Shown in pieces: positions 46,285 to 55,998 of a stretch of DNA of 64,000 nt. Source of the DNA: Sphingobacterium sp. FBM7-1 (GTDB lineage: Bacteria > Bacteroidota > Bacteroidia > Sphingobacteriales > Sphingobacteriaceae); NCBI RefSeq assembly GCF_020687765.1, contig NZ_JAJEWJ010000003.1:310001-374000 (forward strand), given 5' to 3'. The notes beneath the pieces are model-generated. The model worked only from the letters and a program-made list of their open reading frames with translations, was not told where the DNA came from and did not search any database. The position numbers and the translations under genes are program-made. The first letter of the stretch is position 1. Every line of letters begins with the position of its first letter.

Positions 46285-46617
46285 ATGAGTATTTATAACA
46301 TCAATAAAGGGATTGGAAGAACAGTAGAGTTTAAAGGACTGAAAGCACAATACCTCTTCATTTTCGCAGGTGGATTGCTAGGTACGCTCATCTTCGTGAT
46401 GATACTGTATATGGCTGGGGTCAATTCCTACATCTGCTTGTTTCTGGGAGCAGGCGGTGCATCACTGATTGTGTGGCAAACCTTTTCATTGAACAGGAAA
46501 TACGGCGAACACGGATTAATGAAAGTGGGAGCAAGAAAAAGGCATCCTCGCTACATCATCTGTCGCAAGCCTGTACACCGCTATTTAAAATTCACTCCTA
46601 AATCGAATGCCGTATGA
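46285..46617 (+). CDS. traF: TraF (DUF4133)
   Basis: A 110-residue membrane protein with two hydrophobic segments (YLFIFAGGLLGTLIFVMIL and the ICLFLGAGGASLIVW region), the VirB3-like component of the mating channel. I take Met at 46285 (MSIYNINKGIG) as the start since the longer frame would overlap traE. The stop overlaps the traG start by 4 bases (ATGA). Confidence 0.85.
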   Translation: MSIYNINKGIGRTVEFKGLKAQYLFIFAGGLLGTLIFVMILYMAGVNSYICLFLGAGGASLIVWQTFSLNRKYGEHGLMKVGARKRHPRYIICRKPVHRYLKFTPKSNAV

Positions 46618-49124
46618 GAAATGTATCAAAAACGACCACATTGGAAAATAAATTTCCTTTGCTGGCTGTAGAAAACAATTGCATTCTTTCCAAAGATGCA
46701 GACATTACCGCCTGTTTTGAAGTGCGTTTACCCGAACTGTTCACGGTCGCATCTGCGGAATATGAAGCCATTCATTCTGCTTGGCATAAAGCGATCAAGA
46801 CCTTGCCAGATTTTACGGTTATCCACAAACAGGATTGGTACATCAAAGAGAACTACGCACCTGATTTAGCAAAGGAAGATCAAAGTTTTTTAGCTAAATC
46901 CTATCAACGCCATTTCAACGAGCGACCGTTTCTAAACCATTACTGCTACCTCTTCCTAACCAAAACCACCAAAGATCGGATGCGGATGCAGAGTAACTTT
47001 AGTTCGCTTTGCAAAGGCACGTTGATCCCGAAAGAAATCAGGGATAAGGAAGCGATCCACCATTTTATGGAAACCGTGGCGCAGTTTGAGCGTATCGTGA
47101 ACGATAGTGGTTTTGTAAGCCTAAAACGCCTCACCGAAGATGACATTATCGGCACGGATGAAAAGCAAGGATTGCTGGAACAATACCTTACCCTTTCTAG
47201 AGAAGTCGGTACACCGATGCAAGACATTGCTTTAGGTGCTGAAGAAGTCCGAGTAGGAAACAAAAGGCTGTCCTTGCACACATTGTCCGACACGGACGAT
47301 CTGCCTGCAACCATTTCGGCAGATACTCGATTTGAAAAGCTATCCACAGACCGGAGTGACTGCCGTCTTTCCTTTGCTGCTCCCGTAGGATTGCTATTGA
47401 GCTGCAACCACATTTACAATCAGTACATCTTCTTGGACAACAGCGAGGATAACCTACGACGGTTTGAGAAGTCTGCCCGCAATATGCATTCTTTGGCTCG
47501 GTACAGTCGGGCAAACCAGATTAACAAAGAATGGATCGAAAAATATTTGAACGAAGCACATTCATTCGGGCTTTCTTCCATACGCTCACACTTCAACATT
47601 ATGGCGTGGTCGGAAGACCCTGCTGAACTCAAACAGTTGAAAAACGATTGTGGCAGCGCATTGGCTTTAATGGAGTGTAAGCCCCGACACAATACGACGG
47701 ACGTTGCAACGCTTTATTGGGCAGGAATGCCGGGCAATGCCGGGGATTTTCCGAGCGAAGAAAGTTTTTACACATTCATAGAGCCTGCTCTATGCTTCTT
47801 TACCGAAGAAACCAATTACCACAATTCGCCATCCCCATTCGGGATAAAAATGGCGGATAGATTGACGGGAAAACCTATCCATTTGGATATTTCGGATTTA
47901 CCTATGAAACGTGGGTTTATTACTAACCGGAACAAGTTTATACTTGGTCCGTCAGGTTCGGGAAAATCATTCTTTACCAATCATATGGTACGCCAATACT
48001 ACGAGCAAGGTGCACACGTACTGCTCGTAGATACAGGTAATTCCTATCAGGGATTGAGTGAACTTATTAAAGGAAAAACCAAAGGCGAAGACGGAGTTTA
48101 CTTTACCTATACCGAAGATAATCCAATAGCGTTCAACCCTTTTTATACCGATGATGGCATTTTCGACATTGAAAAGCGTGAAAGTATCAAAACGTTGATA
48201 CTTACGCTTTGGAAACGTGATGATGAACCGCCGACCCGTTCGGAAGAAGTGGCACTTTCCAATGCCGTGTCCGGTTATATCGAACGTATCAAAAACGAGG
48301 ATGTTTTTCCGTCATTTAATGGTTTTTATGAATATGTAAAAGGCGATTACCGTACGGTATTGGAAGAAAAACAGGTTCGTGAAAAAGACTTTGATATTGC
48401 CAATTTTCTTAATGTATTGGAACCGTACTACAAAGGCGGAGAATACGACTATCTGCTGAATTCGGACAAGCAATTAGACCTATTGTCAAAACGGTTTATT
48501 GTATTCGAGATAGATGCCATAAAAGACCACAAAATCCTGTTTCCGATAGTCACAATCATCATTATGGAGGTGTTCATCAACAAGATGCGGAGGCTGAAAG
48601 GTATCCGCAAGCTGATACTGATTGAGGAGGCTTGGAAAGCGATTGCAAAAGAAGGAATGGCAGAATACATCAAGTATTTATTTAAAACCGTCAGGAAGTT
48701 TTTCGGAGAAGCCATAGTCGTAACCCAAGAGGTCGATGATATTATCCAATCCCCGATTGTGAAAGAAAGTATCATCAACAATTCTGATTGTAAAATCCTC
48801 TTAGACCAACGCAAGTATATGAACAAGTTCGATGATATACAGGCGATGCTTGGATTGACTGAAAAGGAAAAGGCACAGGTGCTTTCCATCAATATGAACA
48901 ACGATGCCGGTCGCTTGTACAAAGAGGTTTGGATAGGATTGGGCGGAACACATTCGGCAGTGTACGCAACGGAAGTGAGCCTTGAAGAATATTTGGCTTA
49001 CACGACAGAAGAAACCGAAAAAATGGAAGTGATGCAACTCGCTTCCGAATTGGACGGTAACGTAGAACTCGCCATTAAGCATATCGCAATGCAACGGCGT
49101 GACAATGTAAATCAAACTACCTAA
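46614..49124 (+). CDS. traG: TraG conjugation ATPase (VirB4 family)
   Basis: An 836-residue ATPase that powers assembly of the mating channel. Walker A GPSGSGKSFFTNH is near residue 444, Walker B LILIEEAWKAIA near 667. The N-terminal half is the usual VirB4 domain for contact with TraF. It has full length and no defects. It overlaps traF and is followed by the DUF4141 gene 37 bp later. Confidence 0.95.
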   Translation: MRNVSKTTTLENKFPLLAVENNCILSKDADITACFEVRLPELFTVASAEYEAIHSAWHKAIKTLPDFTVIHKQDWYIKENYAPDLAKEDQSFLAKSYQRHFNERPFLNHYCYLFLTKTTKDRMRMQSNFSSLCKGTLIPKEIRDKEAIHHFMETVAQFERIVNDSGFVSLKRLTEDDIIGTDEKQGLLEQYLTLSREVGTPMQDIALGAEEVRVGNKRLSLHTLSDTDDLPATISADTRFEKLSTDRSDCRLSFAAPVGLLLSCNHIYNQYIFLDNSEDNLRRFEKSARNMHSLARYSRANQINKEWIEKYLNEAHSFGLSSIRSHFNIMAWSEDPAELKQLKNDCGSALALMECKPRHNTTDVATLYWAGMPGNAGDFPSEESFYTFIEPALCFFTEETNYHNSPSPFGIKMADRLTGKPIHLDISDLPMKRGFITNRNKFILGPSGSGKSFFTNHMVRQYYEQGAHVLLVDTGNSYQGLSELIKGKTKGEDGVYFTYTEDNPIAFNPFYTDDGIFDIEKRESIKTLILTLWKRDDEPPTRSEEVALSNAVSGYIERIKNEDVFPSFNGFYEYVKGDYRTVLEEKQVREKDFDIANFLNVLEPYYKGGEYDYLLNSDKQLDLLSKRFIVFEIDAIKDHKILFPIVTIIIMEVFINKMRRLKGIRKLILIEEAWKAIAKEGMAEYIKYLFKTVRKFFGEAIVVTQEVDDIIQSPIVKESIINNSDCKILLDQRKYMNKFDDIQAMLGLTEKEKAQVLSINMNNDAGRLYKEVWIGLGGTHSAVYATEVSLEEYLAYTTEETEKMEVMQLASELDGNVELAIKHIAMQRRDNVNQTT

Positions 49125-49161
49125 CGGTAGTCAAGTAGGAATTAATCAAAATTTTAAGACA

Positions 49162-49794
49162 ATGAAAAGAATGTTTTTAATGGCGCTTACGGCAATGATG
49201 TTTGCCGTTGCACCGTCCGCAAAGGCTCAATTTGTGGTTACCGACCCTGCAAATCTGGCATCGGGTATTCTAAACTCTGCGAATGAAATCGTACAGACTT
49301 CTTCCACTGTAAGCAATGTGGTCAAGAACTTCAATGAGGTTAAGAAAGTGTACGAACAAGGCAAGGAATATTACGACAAGCTAAAAGCCGTAAACAACCT
49401 TGTGAAAGATGCGAGAAAAGTACAACAGACTGTTTTGCTGGTCGGCGATGTGTCGGAAATGTACGTTCAAAACTTTGGGAAAATGATGAACGACCCGAAC
49501 TTCTCCGCACAGGAATTGACCGCAATCGCAAACGGCTATTCGGCTTTGCTGAATGAAAGTATCGAACTGCTCAAAGAGCTGAAACAGATTGTATCTTCTA
49601 CAAGCCTGTCATTAAATGACAAAGAGCGTATGGATATTATCGACCGAGTATATAAAGAGGTCAAAGAGTACCACAGCTTGGTAAGGTACTACACGAATAA
49701 AAATATCTCTGTCAGTATCCTGCGAGCAAAGAAACAGAACAACACCAAACGAGTACTTGACTTGTATGGAACTCCTAACCAAAAATATTGGTAA
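49162..49794 (+). CDS. traI: TraI-like protein (DUF4141)
   Basis: A 210-residue secreted helical protein: signal (1-22, ending AKAQ), then amphipathic helices (VVKNFNEVKKVYEQGKEYYDKL). The pattern is DUF4141, the VirB5-like TraI of Bacteroidetes elements. The CTnDOT order has traH before it; no traH gene is seen between traG and this gene. Confidence 0.87.
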   Translation: MKRMFLMALTAMMFAVAPSAKAQFVVTDPANLASGILNSANEIVQTSSTVSNVVKNFNEVKKVYEQGKEYYDKLKAVNNLVKDARKVQQTVLLVGDVSEMYVQNFGKMMNDPNFSAQELTAIANGYSALLNESIELLKELKQIVSSTSLSLNDKERMDIIDRVYKEVKEYHSLVRYYTNKNISVSILRAKKQNNTKRVLDLYGTPNQKYW

Positions 49795-49797
49795 GCT

Positions 49798-50793
49798 ATG
49801 GAATTTCAAAATCTGCACGAAGTCCTACGCTCATTGTACGATGAGATGCTCCCACTGTCCGCCGATATGGCGGCAGTGGCTAAGGGAGTAGCCGGATTGG
49901 GGGCTTTGTTCTATGTCGCCATAAAAGTATGGCAGGCATTGAGTAGAGCCGAGCCTATTGATATGTACCCATTGCTCCGTCCGTTCGCATTAGGTATCTG
50001 TATTATGTTCTTTCCGACTATCGTATTGGGAACAATCAATGCGGTGCTAAGTCCGGTGGTACAAGGTACACACGCCATACTTGAAAATCAAGTGCTTGAC
50101 CTCAATGATTTGCAGGCTAAAAAAGACCTCTTGGAACGTGAAGCAATGCTACGAAACCCCGAAACCGCCTACTTGGTATCAAATGAAGAATTTGACAACA
50201 AGCTCGATGAATTGGGTTGGTCGCCCTCGGATTTGATAACAATGTCGGGTATGTATATGGATAGGTTTGCTTACCAAACCGAGCAAGCCATTAAGAATTG
50301 GTTTCGTAACCTCCTTGAAGTGCTGTTCCAAGCTGCTGCATTGGTCGTGGATACGATACGAACATTTTTCCTAATCGTGTTGAGCATATTGGGGCCGATA
50401 GCCTTTGCGATTTCAGTGTGGGACGGTTTTCAGTCCACACTTACGCAATGGCTGACCCGATATGTGAGCGTTTACCTGTGGTTGCCCGTCGCCGACCTGT
50501 TCAGCTCAATGCTTGCCAAAATCCAATCCCTGATTATCGAAAAGGATATACAGATGCTTGCTGACCCGACCTATATACCCGATACGGGTAATACGGTGTA
50601 CATCATCTTTATGATTATCGGTATCGTGGGATACTTTACTGTACCAACCGTTACAGGCTGGGTAATTCAGGCTGGTGGTGCTGGAAACTTTACCCGAAAC
50701 GTGAACCAAGCCGCTATGAAAGCCGGAAACGTGGCAAGTGCCGGAGCTGGTTCTGCTGCCGGAAATATCGGAGGTCAGCTACTCAAAAAATAA
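49798..50793 (+). CDS. traJ: TraJ inner-membrane protein (VirB6-like)
   Basis: A 331-residue protein with about six membrane helices (VAKGVAGLGALFYVAIKVW, LRPFALGICIMFFPTIVLG, and four further) and a Gly/Ala-rich end. It matches TraJ, the VirB6-type polytopic component of the channel. It starts 3 bp after traI. Confidence 0.9.
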   Translation: MEFQNLHEVLRSLYDEMLPLSADMAAVAKGVAGLGALFYVAIKVWQALSRAEPIDMYPLLRPFALGICIMFFPTIVLGTINAVLSPVVQGTHAILENQVLDLNDLQAKKDLLEREAMLRNPETAYLVSNEEFDNKLDELGWSPSDLITMSGMYMDRFAYQTEQAIKNWFRNLLEVLFQAAALVVDTIRTFFLIVLSILGPIAFAISVWDGFQSTLTQWLTRYVSVYLWLPVADLFSSMLAKIQSLIIEKDIQMLADPTYIPDTGNTVYIIFMIIGIVGYFTVPTVTGWVIQAGGAGNFTRNVNQAAMKAGNVASAGAGSAAGNIGGQLLKK

Positions 50794-50819
50794 TGTAAAA
50801 CGAATAATCATTTAAAAAA

Positions 50820-51443
50820 ATGGAATTTAAAACTTTAAGAAATATAGAGAATAGCTTCCGGCAGATACGTCTGTACGCAATAGTGTTTGCCGTTCTCTGT
50901 ATTGGTGTAGTAGGATTTGCCGTATGGAAATCGTACAGCTTTGCCAATGAGCAACGCCAAAAAATCTATGTCCTTGACAATGGCAAATCTTTGATGCTTG
51001 CTTTGTCACAAGATGCGAGCATCAACCGACCTGTGGAAGCAAGGGAACACGTCAGACGTTTTCACGAGCTTTTCTTTACGCTTGCACCCGATAAAAATGC
51101 TATCGAGAGCAATATGGCAAGGGCATTCAACCTTGCCGACAAATCAGCTTTTGACTATTACAAAGACTTGTCGGAGAAAGGGTATTACTCCCGTATCATA
51201 TCAGGGAACGTACAGCAACGCATTGAAGTCGATAGTGTCGTGTGCAATTTCGACAATTATCCCTATTCGGTGAGGACGTATGCCAAACAGTTTATCATAC
51301 GGTCAAGCAACGTAACACGCCGTAACCTGATTACTTCCTGCTATTTAGTGAACTCTGTAAGGTCGGATAATAACCCACAAGGGTTTAATATCGAAAAGTT
51401 CGCAGTAGTTGAAAATCGGGATATAGAAGTCATTAACCGATAA
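50820..51443 (+). CDS. traK: TraK (VirB8-like)
   Basis: A 207-residue protein with one N-terminal membrane helix (IRLYAIVFAVLCIGVVGFAVW) and a periplasmic domain, the size and topology of TraK/VirB8. It helps nucleate the channel. No unusual feature. Confidence 0.9.
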   Translation: MEFKTLRNIENSFRQIRLYAIVFAVLCIGVVGFAVWKSYSFANEQRQKIYVLDNGKSLMLALSQDASINRPVEAREHVRRFHELFFTLAPDKNAIESNMARAFNLADKSAFDYYKDLSEKGYYSRIISGNVQQRIEVDSVVCNFDNYPYSVRTYAKQFIIRSSNVTRRNLITSCYLVNSVRSDNNPQGFNIEKFAVVENRDIEVINR

Positions 51444-51453
51444 AATTAAGGCT

Positions 51454-51885
51454 ATGAAACAGTTACTTGATTTGGATACATTCGCAAAAACGCTGACCGA
51501 TAAAGGTTATGACGGTTATTTTCATACACAGGCTGATTATCCCGACAAAATCAAAAACAGCATCAGTAGGTTTTTGGAGGCTTGTGAGAACGGTACGGAC
51601 AAACTATATAACCCTGATAGATTTTTACTGAACACTTACCTCGAATGGAATGGAGAAGATAAACCTTACACCCAATGTCATATGTACTTGAAGTACGAAG
51701 ACAACAAATTCGATGTGCGGAAAATGGAGATTGAAAGGAAAGACCGTTACGGGCATTTAATGAAAAAAACGGAATTAATAAACCTTACAACAGGAACAGT
51801 TCCGACCCGAAAAGAAGCTATCGCTTTGGTGTCCGACACGCCTAAACAAAAAATTCCCTCCCCAAAAAGAGGGTTTAGAATGTGA
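51454..51885 (+). CDS. Conserved element protein of unknown function between traK and traL
   Basis: A 143-residue soluble protein without signal or membrane segment. The middle is charged (YLKYEDNKFDVRKMEIERKDRYGH). I recognise no domain. Its place between traK and traL, with 10 and 20 bp gaps, shows that it is a part of the transfer operon. It could be an auxiliary or regulatory protein of the channel. Confidence 0.75.
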   Translation: MKQLLDLDTFAKTLTDKGYDGYFHTQADYPDKIKNSISRFLEACENGTDKLYNPDRFLLNTYLEWNGEDKPYTQCHMYLKYEDNKFDVRKMEIERKDRYGHLMKKTELINLTTGTVPTRKEAIALVSDTPKQKIPSPKRGFRM

Positions 51886-51905
51886 TAACCCATAATCATT
51901 AAAGT

Positions 51906-52193
51906 ATGAAAAAATTAAGGGAGAAAATGGATAGGTATTTTGACAGGCTGGACGACCGTTGGCGGTCTTTGCCCGTAGGCAAACAGCACCTTTATACGCT
52001 TTACTTCTTTGTCGGTTATCTGCTCCTGACCGTAGGGGTGGTCGCCAAAGTATGGTACGATACCAAACAGTCAAAAAACGATATGCACATAGAGCATATC
52101 GAAAACCCCGTCCTCAAAAAGAACGAAAGCCCTGCAAGATTGCAGGACACATTATCAACAATTTTAAAAAATAGGATTTATGAAAGAAAATGA
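51906..52193 (+). CDS. traL: TraL-like small membrane protein
   Basis: A 95-residue protein: basic N-terminus, one membrane helix (LYTLYFFVGYLLLTVGVVAKVW) and a short tail. It fits TraL (DUF3989-like), a small inner-membrane component. Its end overlaps the start of traM by 14 bases. Confidence 0.78.
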   Translation: MKKLREKMDRYFDRLDDRWRSLPVGKQHLYTLYFFVGYLLLTVGVVAKVWYDTKQSKNDMHIEHIENPVLKKNESPARLQDTLSTILKNRIYERK

Positions 52194-53520
52194 AAACAAA
52201 AAGTCGGTTGTTCGGGTAACTGAGGGAAACTCGAACGAAACCGCTGATGTACTGCAAAACGGTACAGAGAACAAAACGGAAAAACTCAAAAAGCCATTGA
52301 TTTTTGGTTTAATGGCTATTGTTTTCGTGGGTTGTATGTATTTGATTTTTAAACCGTCGGAAGACAAAAACGAAATCGAGAACATTGGTCTGAACGATGC
52401 CGTTCCACAAGCTACCGAAGCCGGACTGCCCGACAATAAGGGCAAGGCTTATGAGCTTGAAATGCTCGAACAGAAAGACCAAGAGAAACGTAATGCTTTG
52501 GCTACGCTTTCAGATTATTGGAACACAGACAACAGCGATGAACCGATTGACGAATTTGCCGACGAAGAAGAAAGCTACGGCTATGGTAGTGGCAGAAATT
52601 CGGGGAGAAACGGCAATCCTGCACTGAACAGCTACCGCAATATGCAAAGTACATTGGGGTCATTCTATAATGACGACAATTCGGAAACAATGGAACTTCG
52701 CAGACAGTTGGACGAACTCAAAGAGCAATTAGCGGAGCAAAATCTACCCAAGCCTGTAACCGTAGATGACCAGCTTGCTTTAATGGAGAAGTCCTACGAA
52801 ATGGCGGCAAAGTATCTTCCTGCCAATACGAACACAAGCACCGCAGAAAATGCACCTGCAAGCGGTACGGCAACAGGAACAACGGGAGCTAACCAAAAAG
52901 AGCATTTTGTAGCGTTTACTCCTACAAGAAAAAACACCGTATCTGCTTTGTATCGTGAGCCATCAGACAGCGAGTTTTTGGAAAATTGGAGCGAAACCCG
53001 AAATCGAGGCTTCTATACTGCTGGTGCTACCGAGCAAATTGTACAACCAAAAAACAGTATCAAAGCCTGTGTACACGATGCACAAACGGTTGTCGGCGAA
53101 ACGGGTGTAAGATTACGATTATTAGAGCCTGCCAAAACCCCAATCCGTACAATCCCACAAGGAACGATTGTAACTGCCAATGCCAAGTTTCAGGGAGGAC
53201 GTTTACAGCTCAAAATTACCTCTATCGAATTAGAGGGAAATATTATCCCTGTGGATATTACCATTTACGATTTGGACGGACAGCAAGGTCTTTATGTTCC
53301 TTACTCTCCTGAAATGAACGCCCTAACCGAAATGGCTGGCAATATGAGCCAAACAGGAGGAACGAGTGTGATGCTCACACAAAATGCCGGACAACAAGTT
53401 GCTGCCGATTTAAGTCGTGGCGTAGTACAAGGAATTTCGGGCTATTTCGCCAAGAAAGTACGCACACCAAAAGTCACGCTAAAGGCAGGACATCAGGTCT
53501 TTCTGGTATCAAAACAATAA
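52180..53520 (+). CDS. traM: TraM (VirB10-like)
   Basis: A 446-residue protein with a membrane helix (IFGLMAIVFVGCMYLIF), a disordered linker with acidic and Gly/Asn-rich parts and a C-terminal VirB10-type domain (IKACVHDAQTVVGETGVRLRL onwards). It spans the periplasm and opens the outer-membrane channel. It overlaps traL and is followed by traN. Confidence 0.9.
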   Translation: MKENENKKSVVRVTEGNSNETADVLQNGTENKTEKLKKPLIFGLMAIVFVGCMYLIFKPSEDKNEIENIGLNDAVPQATEAGLPDNKGKAYELEMLEQKDQEKRNALATLSDYWNTDNSDEPIDEFADEEESYGYGSGRNSGRNGNPALNSYRNMQSTLGSFYNDDNSETMELRRQLDELKEQLAEQNLPKPVTVDDQLALMEKSYEMAAKYLPANTNTSTAENAPASGTATGTTGANQKEHFVAFTPTRKNTVSALYREPSDSEFLENWSETRNRGFYTAGATEQIVQPKNSIKACVHDAQTVVGETGVRLRLLEPAKTPIRTIPQGTIVTANAKFQGGRLQLKITSIELEGNIIPVDITIYDLDGQQGLYVPYSPEMNALTEMAGNMSQTGGTSVMLTQNAGQQVAADLSRGVVQGISGYFAKKVRTPKVTLKAGHQVFLVSKQ

Positions 53521-53545
53521 TTGTATAACTCAAATATTTAAACAA

Positions 53546-54448
53546 ATGAAAAATCTTTTTAAAACCTTTTGGGCGGTTGCCCTGACCATCGGCTTTGCTG
53601 TAACTTCTTTTGCACAGGATAGTGCAAATGCAAAAACTCCGCTTGCATTGGGCAAGATAGAACCCTACAAAATGGAAGTTACTTACGACAAAACTTCGCA
53701 TTTGATTTTCCCGACCGCTATACGGTACGTGGATTTGGGGAGCGAATACCTGATTGCCGGTAAAGCGGAAGATGCCGAAAACGTTTTGCGTATAAAAGCT
53801 GCTGTTAGGGATTTTGAACCCGAAACAAACTTTTCCGTGATTACCAATGATGGACGGTTTTACAGTTTCAACGTTTATTATAGTGGGTATCCCGATGTGT
53901 TGAGCTATGACCTGCTGACGATGCAAAAGAAAGTGGATAAAGCCAATGGTAACGATGTGCTTTTCGAGGAATTGGGAAACAATTCTCCGTCTTTGGCAGG
54001 CTTGTTATTGGAAACCATTTACAAGAAAGACAAGCGTATCGTGAAGCATATCGGGGCTAAGAGCTTTGGTATTCAGTTTATACTGAAAGGTATCTATATC
54101 CACAACGACAAATACTATTTCCACACGGAATTAAGAAATAAAAGCAATGTGCCGTTCAATATTGATTTTATCAATTTCAAAGTTGTCGATAAAAAGGTAG
54201 CCAAACGTACCGTAGTACAGGAACGTCCTTTGACACCGCTAAGGGCATACAAGCCTTTGGAGCAAGGCATAAGCGGGAAATCGACCAAACAAAATGTGTT
54301 CCTGTTAGACCAATTTACCATTGCTGATGACAAGGTGCTGCTAATTGAAATCTTCGAGAAAAACGGTGGCAGACACCAAACGCTTCAAGTGGAAAATTCA
54401 GATTTAATCAAAGCCCGTGTAATCAACGATATGCACCTGAAATTTTAA
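53546..54448 (+). CDS. traN: TraN (DUF4138, VirB9-like)
   Basis: A 300-residue secreted protein (signal 1-24, ending SFAQ). The body is beta-rich with KTSHLIFPTAIRYVDLGSEY and KSFGIQFILKGIYIHNDKYYF, the marks of DUF4138/TraN. It forms the outer-membrane core with TraM and TraO. Confidence 0.9.
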   Translation: MKNLFKTFWAVALTIGFAVTSFAQDSANAKTPLALGKIEPYKMEVTYDKTSHLIFPTAIRYVDLGSEYLIAGKAEDAENVLRIKAAVRDFEPETNFSVITNDGRFYSFNVYYSGYPDVLSYDLLTMQKKVDKANGNDVLFEELGNNSPSLAGLLLETIYKKDKRIVKHIGAKSFGIQFILKGIYIHNDKYYFHTELRNKSNVPFNIDFINFKVVDKKVAKRTVVQERPLTPLRAYKPLEQGISGKSTKQNVFLLDQFTIADDKVLLIEIFEKNGGRHQTLQVENSDLIKARVINDMHLKF

Positions 54449-54469
54449 TAACCTTTTAAAGAAAGAACA

Positions 54470-55030
54470 ATGAAAAAGTATATCCATACCGTGATGCTAT
54501 TTTTTATGGCCATCACGGTTTCACAGGCACAACAAATGTTGCCAAAGCAAAAAGGACTGGAAGTGAGTACGGGCATTTTGTCCGATGATAAAATCGGTAA
54601 CGATTATTATATCAATCTCGGAATGACCGTAAACGGAAAAAATGGGAATTATCAAATCTGGGCTTTGGAGTACACGCACCAATACCACGATTATAAAGAC
54701 CAACGCATACCGCAGGAAACTTATACTGCTGAGGCCGGTTACAGTTTGTTCCTGTTGGGTAATGCCCAAAAGAACATTACATTGAATGCAGGAATAACAG
54801 GCGTAGTCGGTTATGAAAGCATCAATCGTGGCGAAGCAATGTTGTATGACGGTGCGAAGATAATGAGTGAGGATAATTTTATCTACGGTGCTGGTGGTCG
54901 GCTGACCTTTGAAACGTACCTATCAGACCGATTTGTATTGGTTCTGCAAGGGCGTACAAAAGTCTTTTGGGGTACAGATTTGCGACAATTCAGACCGTCC
55001 GCAGGTGTGGGATTAAGGTTTAACTTTTAA
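54470..55030 (+). CDS. traO: TraO
   Basis: A 186-residue secreted protein with signal (1-20, ending SQAQ) and alternating beta strands that end in GVGLRFNF, an outer-membrane-type C-terminal Phe. It fits TraO of the Bacteroidetes mating apparatus. Confidence 0.87.
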   Translation: MKKYIHTVMLFFMAITVSQAQQMLPKQKGLEVSTGILSDDKIGNDYYINLGMTVNGKNGNYQIWALEYTHQYHDYKDQRIPQETYTAEAGYSLFLLGNAQKNITLNAGITGVVGYESINRGEAMLYDGAKIMSEDNFIYGAGGRLTFETYLSDRFVLVLQGRTKVFWGTDLRQFRPSAGVGLRFNF

Positions 55031-55041
55031 AATTTGAAACG

Positions 55042-55491
55042 ATGATAGCAATATTTAATAAATTCAGAATAGGAATGTTGCCAATATACCTAATGCTGGC
55101 AATCCTGTCAGGTTCTATTTCGTTGGTATCTTGTAGCAAAGATGATGAACTCGAAATACAGAACGATTTTCCTTTCGAGGTCAATGTCATGCCTGTGCCC
55201 AAAGATGTTGCCAGTGGGCAGACAGTAGAAATCCGCATTACCATACAGCGTACAGAAAGTTACAGCAACACGCAGTATTCTCTCCGGTATTTCCAATTTG
55301 ATGGACAGGGAACTTTGAGGTATTACGATGAGCCGCCATATCTTCCAAACGATTTGTACCCATTGCCATCGGAGCAATTCAGGCTGTATTATACTTCGGC
55401 ATCTACAGTATCACAGTCCTTTGAGGTTTGGATTTCGGATAGTTTTGGCAATGAAAAACAGATAAGCTTTCAGTTTAACAGTAGCGATTAG
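55042..55491 (+). CDS. traQ: TraQ-like lipoprotein (DUF3872)
   Basis: A 149-residue lipoprotein (lipobox around Cys31, SLVSC) with a single Ig-like beta domain (ASGQTVEIRITIQRTESYSN, SQSFEVWISDSFGNE). This is DUF3872, named TraQ in CTnDOT. A terminator at 55517 closes the tra operon after it, and no traP (primase) is seen. Confidence 0.85.
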   Translation: MIAIFNKFRIGMLPIYLMLAILSGSISLVSCSKDDELEIQNDFPFEVNVMPVPKDVASGQTVEIRITIQRTESYSNTQYSLRYFQFDGQGTLRYYDEPPYLPNDLYPLPSEQFRLYYTSASTVSQSFEVWISDSFGNEKQISFQFNSSD

Positions 55492-55516
55492 AGCGATACC
55501 GTTAATATTAAAAGCA

Positions 55517-55542
55517 AACCGACTTTAACAGGTCGGTTTTTT
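55517..55542 (+). terminator. Terminator of the tra operon
   Basis: Stem AACCGAC / GTCGGTT with an 8-base loop and a TTTTTT run, 25 bases after the traQ stop. A standard intrinsic terminator. Confidence 0.85.
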
Positions 55543-55604
55543 ACTTTTAAGCATCTAATGCAAAGTGTTTTGTTTAAATTTACTTGAATTATAATCTTAC
55601 TGTT

Positions 55605-55886
55605 ATGGATACGGTTACGGCTCAATTAGTGTTTGGTATTATTGTTATCGTGATTGCGATAGGGCTTCTTTATTGGATAAACCGCAGAAAGTTTTACAGA
55701 CGTAGTGCAGCAGGCGTAGAAATGTTTTCAAGGTATTCTACTGCTGTAACTGTACGTTTTTTGGAGCGTATCGGCAAATGGGTTGCTTATGCTCTGATTA
55801 TCCTCGGAATTGTATGTATATGGACGTATAGCCAAATGAAAAAAGATGAGAAAAACCAACACACAGAGGTGGAAAGCACAGGGTAG
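55605..55886 (+). CDS. Small two-helix membrane protein of unknown function
   Basis: A 93-residue protein with two membrane helices (LVFGIIVIVIAIGLLYW and WVAYALIILGIVCIWTY) around a basic loop (RRKFYRRSA). I start at the ATG at 55605 (MDTVTAQLVFG). The terminator upstream makes it a separate unit. It could be an entry-exclusion or membrane-effector protein, but nothing shows this. Confidence 0.68.
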   Translation: MDTVTAQLVFGIIVIVIAIGLLYWINRRKFYRRSAAGVEMFSRYSTAVTVRFLERIGKWVAYALIILGIVCIWTYSQMKKDEKNQHTEVESTG

Positions 55887-55953
55887 ACAATAATTAAAAG
55901 TCATTAAGCAATAATTAACCAAGGTGATACCGTCGATGGTGCAGATATTTACG

Positions 55954-55961
55954 TAATTTTG
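55954..55961 (+). promoter_or_regulatory. -7 box (TAATTTTG) upstream of the GHKL-nuclease gene
   Basis: TAATTTTG fits TAnnTTTG and lies 37 bases before the ATG at 55999. No good -33 element is seen. It indicates that the gene has its own promoter, apart from the tra operon. Confidence 0.45.
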
Positions 55962-55998
55962 TTAGAAACAAAGATGAGCTATCCAACATACGAAAAAA